From: Aporhodopirellula aestuarii
GTDB taxonomy: Bacteria; Planctomycetota; Planctomycetia; Pirellulales; Pirellulaceae
NCBI RefSeq assembly: GCF_023701485.1
Contig: NZ_JAMQBK010000062.1
Span: 62,001 to 126,000 of the forward strand
Length of the DNA stretch: 64,000 nucleotides
Direction: 5' to 3'
Of this stretch, positions 63,426-64,000 are shown one piece after another. Below the pieces are notes generated by a model, which searched no databases, was not told the DNA's origin, and worked only from the letters and a program-made list of their open reading frames with translations. The number at the start of each line of letters is the position of its first letter. Within the stretch, counting starts at the first letter, position 1. Both the position numbers and the translations under genes were made by a program.

Positions 63426-64000
63426 ATGCGTTTTGCTCTCTCCCTGGCCATGTTATTGGCCGGATTCTGGTTCGTTGACGCTGTCTCGACGGTGCATGCG
63501 GCCCCGCCCGCCGGGGAGTCGGCAGGGTCCCAGCCGGTCAACGTGGTGATGCTGATCTCCGACGATCAAGCTTGGGGCGACTACGGTTTCATGGGGCATC
63601 CCGATATTCGCACCCCGTATCTGGACCAGCTCGCGAAAGAGAGTGCCGTGTTTCGCCGCGGCTACGTGCCGACGGCGCTGTGTCGACCGTCGCTGGCGAC
63701 GATGTTGACGGGGCATTATGCGTCCGTTCATGGAATCACCGGGAACGATCCGTCACCCAAATATGCCACACCGGGATCGCCTCTGTACAACGAGCAGCGT
63801 GCTCAACTGATTTCCTACATCGACCGTTTTGACACGCTACCCGAGATTCTCGGCAGGCATGGATACCTGAGTCACCAGAGCGGCAAACTTTGGGAGGGGA
63901 GTTTCGAGAACTGTGGCTTCACGCATGGAATGACCCGCGGGTTTCCAAATCGAGGCGGACGACACGGTGACGACGGACTACGCATTGGACGCGAGGGGAT
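63426..64000 (+). CDS. Secreted sulfatase-like hydrolase (3' end outside window)
   Basis: The frame is open from an ATG at 63426 to the window edge. A signal peptide (FALSLAMLLAGFWFVDAVSTVHA) is followed by the sulfatase start VNVVMLISDDQAWGDYGFMGHP, with metal-binding Asp pair, then CRPSLATMLTGHY. The latter sits where the formylglycine Cys of C-x-P-S-R should be, but the Arg is Leu. The Cys may still be modified, since Arg is not always kept, or the protein may be a non-sulfatase member. Sulfatases are abundant in planctomycetes, where they attack algal sulfated polysaccharides. Confidence 0.88.
   Translation, partial: MRFALSLAMLLAGFWFVDAVSTVHAAPPAGESAGSQPVNVVMLISDDQAWGDYGFMGHPDIRTPYLDQLAKESAVFRRGYVPTALCRPSLATMLTGHYASVHGITGNDPSPKYATPGSPLYNEQRAQLISYIDRFDTLPEILGRHGYLSHQSGKLWEGSFENCGFTHGMTRGFPNRGGRHGDDGLRIGREG

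Noticed and set aside
1-64000. tRNA or rRNA genes, CRISPR array, prophage, insertion sequence
   Set aside because: No tRNA cloverleaf, rRNA pattern, regularly spaced repeat, transposase or phage structural gene was recognised. The only recombinase (xerD) has a housekeeping look. A dedicated RNA search was not possible here.

Overview
The window looks like a stretch of core chromosome from a planctomycete, most likely a Pirellulaceae (Rhodopirellula-like) bacterium. The grounds are family features, not a database hit: the PVC-type small basic protein (about 62.9 kb), a secreted protein with the N-terminal LERRAML signature plus Calx-beta and dockerin repeats (43.9-46.1 kb), a Ser/Thr kinase with DWG in place of DFG, an archaeal-type C1 enzyme (Mch), a sulfatase, a protein starting with NPYEAP, an AP2-domain protein, and many lone genes with frequent strand switches. 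No rRNA, tRNA, CRISPR array, prophage or insertion sequence was recognised.

Layout. 0-6.8 kb: end of hrpA overlapping coaE, a convergent membrane-anchored protein, a four-ACT aspartokinase, and a secreted protein. 6.8-7.7 kb: gene-poor, with a terminator-like hairpin. 7.7-12.7 kb: a secreted Met/Gly/Asp-repeat protein, tilS, a lone fliG, and a PIN-like protein. 12.8-15.5 kb: a minus-strand cluster of two TadE-like proteins, a vWA TadG-like protein and a HAMP-like membrane protein. 15.8-20.8 kb: RluA-type pseudouridine synthase, a response regulator with a degenerate GGDEF domain, an MnmC/MnmD-type tRNA methyltransferase, XerD and GalE. 21-30.4 kb: ThuA-like protein, DUF167, a Zn/Cd-type P-ATPase, a PepT-like peptidase, PP2C, a DEAD-box helicase and a lipase-like lipoprotein. 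30.4-36.3 kb: the apparent operon pgsA-CPBP protease-uvrA, then a squalene-cyclase-repeat protein. 36.8-43.6 kb: carA, archaeal-type proS, lnt (tail-to-tail overlap with proS), an alpha/beta hydrolase and a possible outer-membrane barrel. 43.9-49.5 kb: the dockerin/Calx-beta protein, an AP2 protein with a histone H1-like tail, a perfect 26-bp palindrome, and a Ser/Thr kinase with PAS domains. 49.8-56.9 kb: a TlpA-like thioredoxin protein, a UDP-sugar dehydrogenase, an O-antigen-ligase/TPR protein and an M20 amidohydrolase. 57.1-61.7 kb: a tight four-gene run (zinc ribbon/GYF membrane protein, mch, ATP-grasp ligase, OleC-like AMP ligase). 61.8-64 kb: a beta-lactamase-family remnant, a small membrane protein, the PVC small basic protein, and a sulfatase cut by the window end.

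How the genes work together. Most are housekeeping: DNA repair, tRNA modification, translation, phospholipid and lipoprotein maturation, amino-acid and pyrimidine supply. The dehydrogenase and O-antigen ligase suggest surface polysaccharide production. The mch operon points to tetrahydromethanopterin-linked C1 chemistry. The parts most worth a second look are the mch/ATP-grasp/OleC-like operon, the AP2-H1 fusion, the shortened UvrA, the regulator with a broken GGDEF site, the Met-rich repeat protein, and a palindrome family present at two sites.
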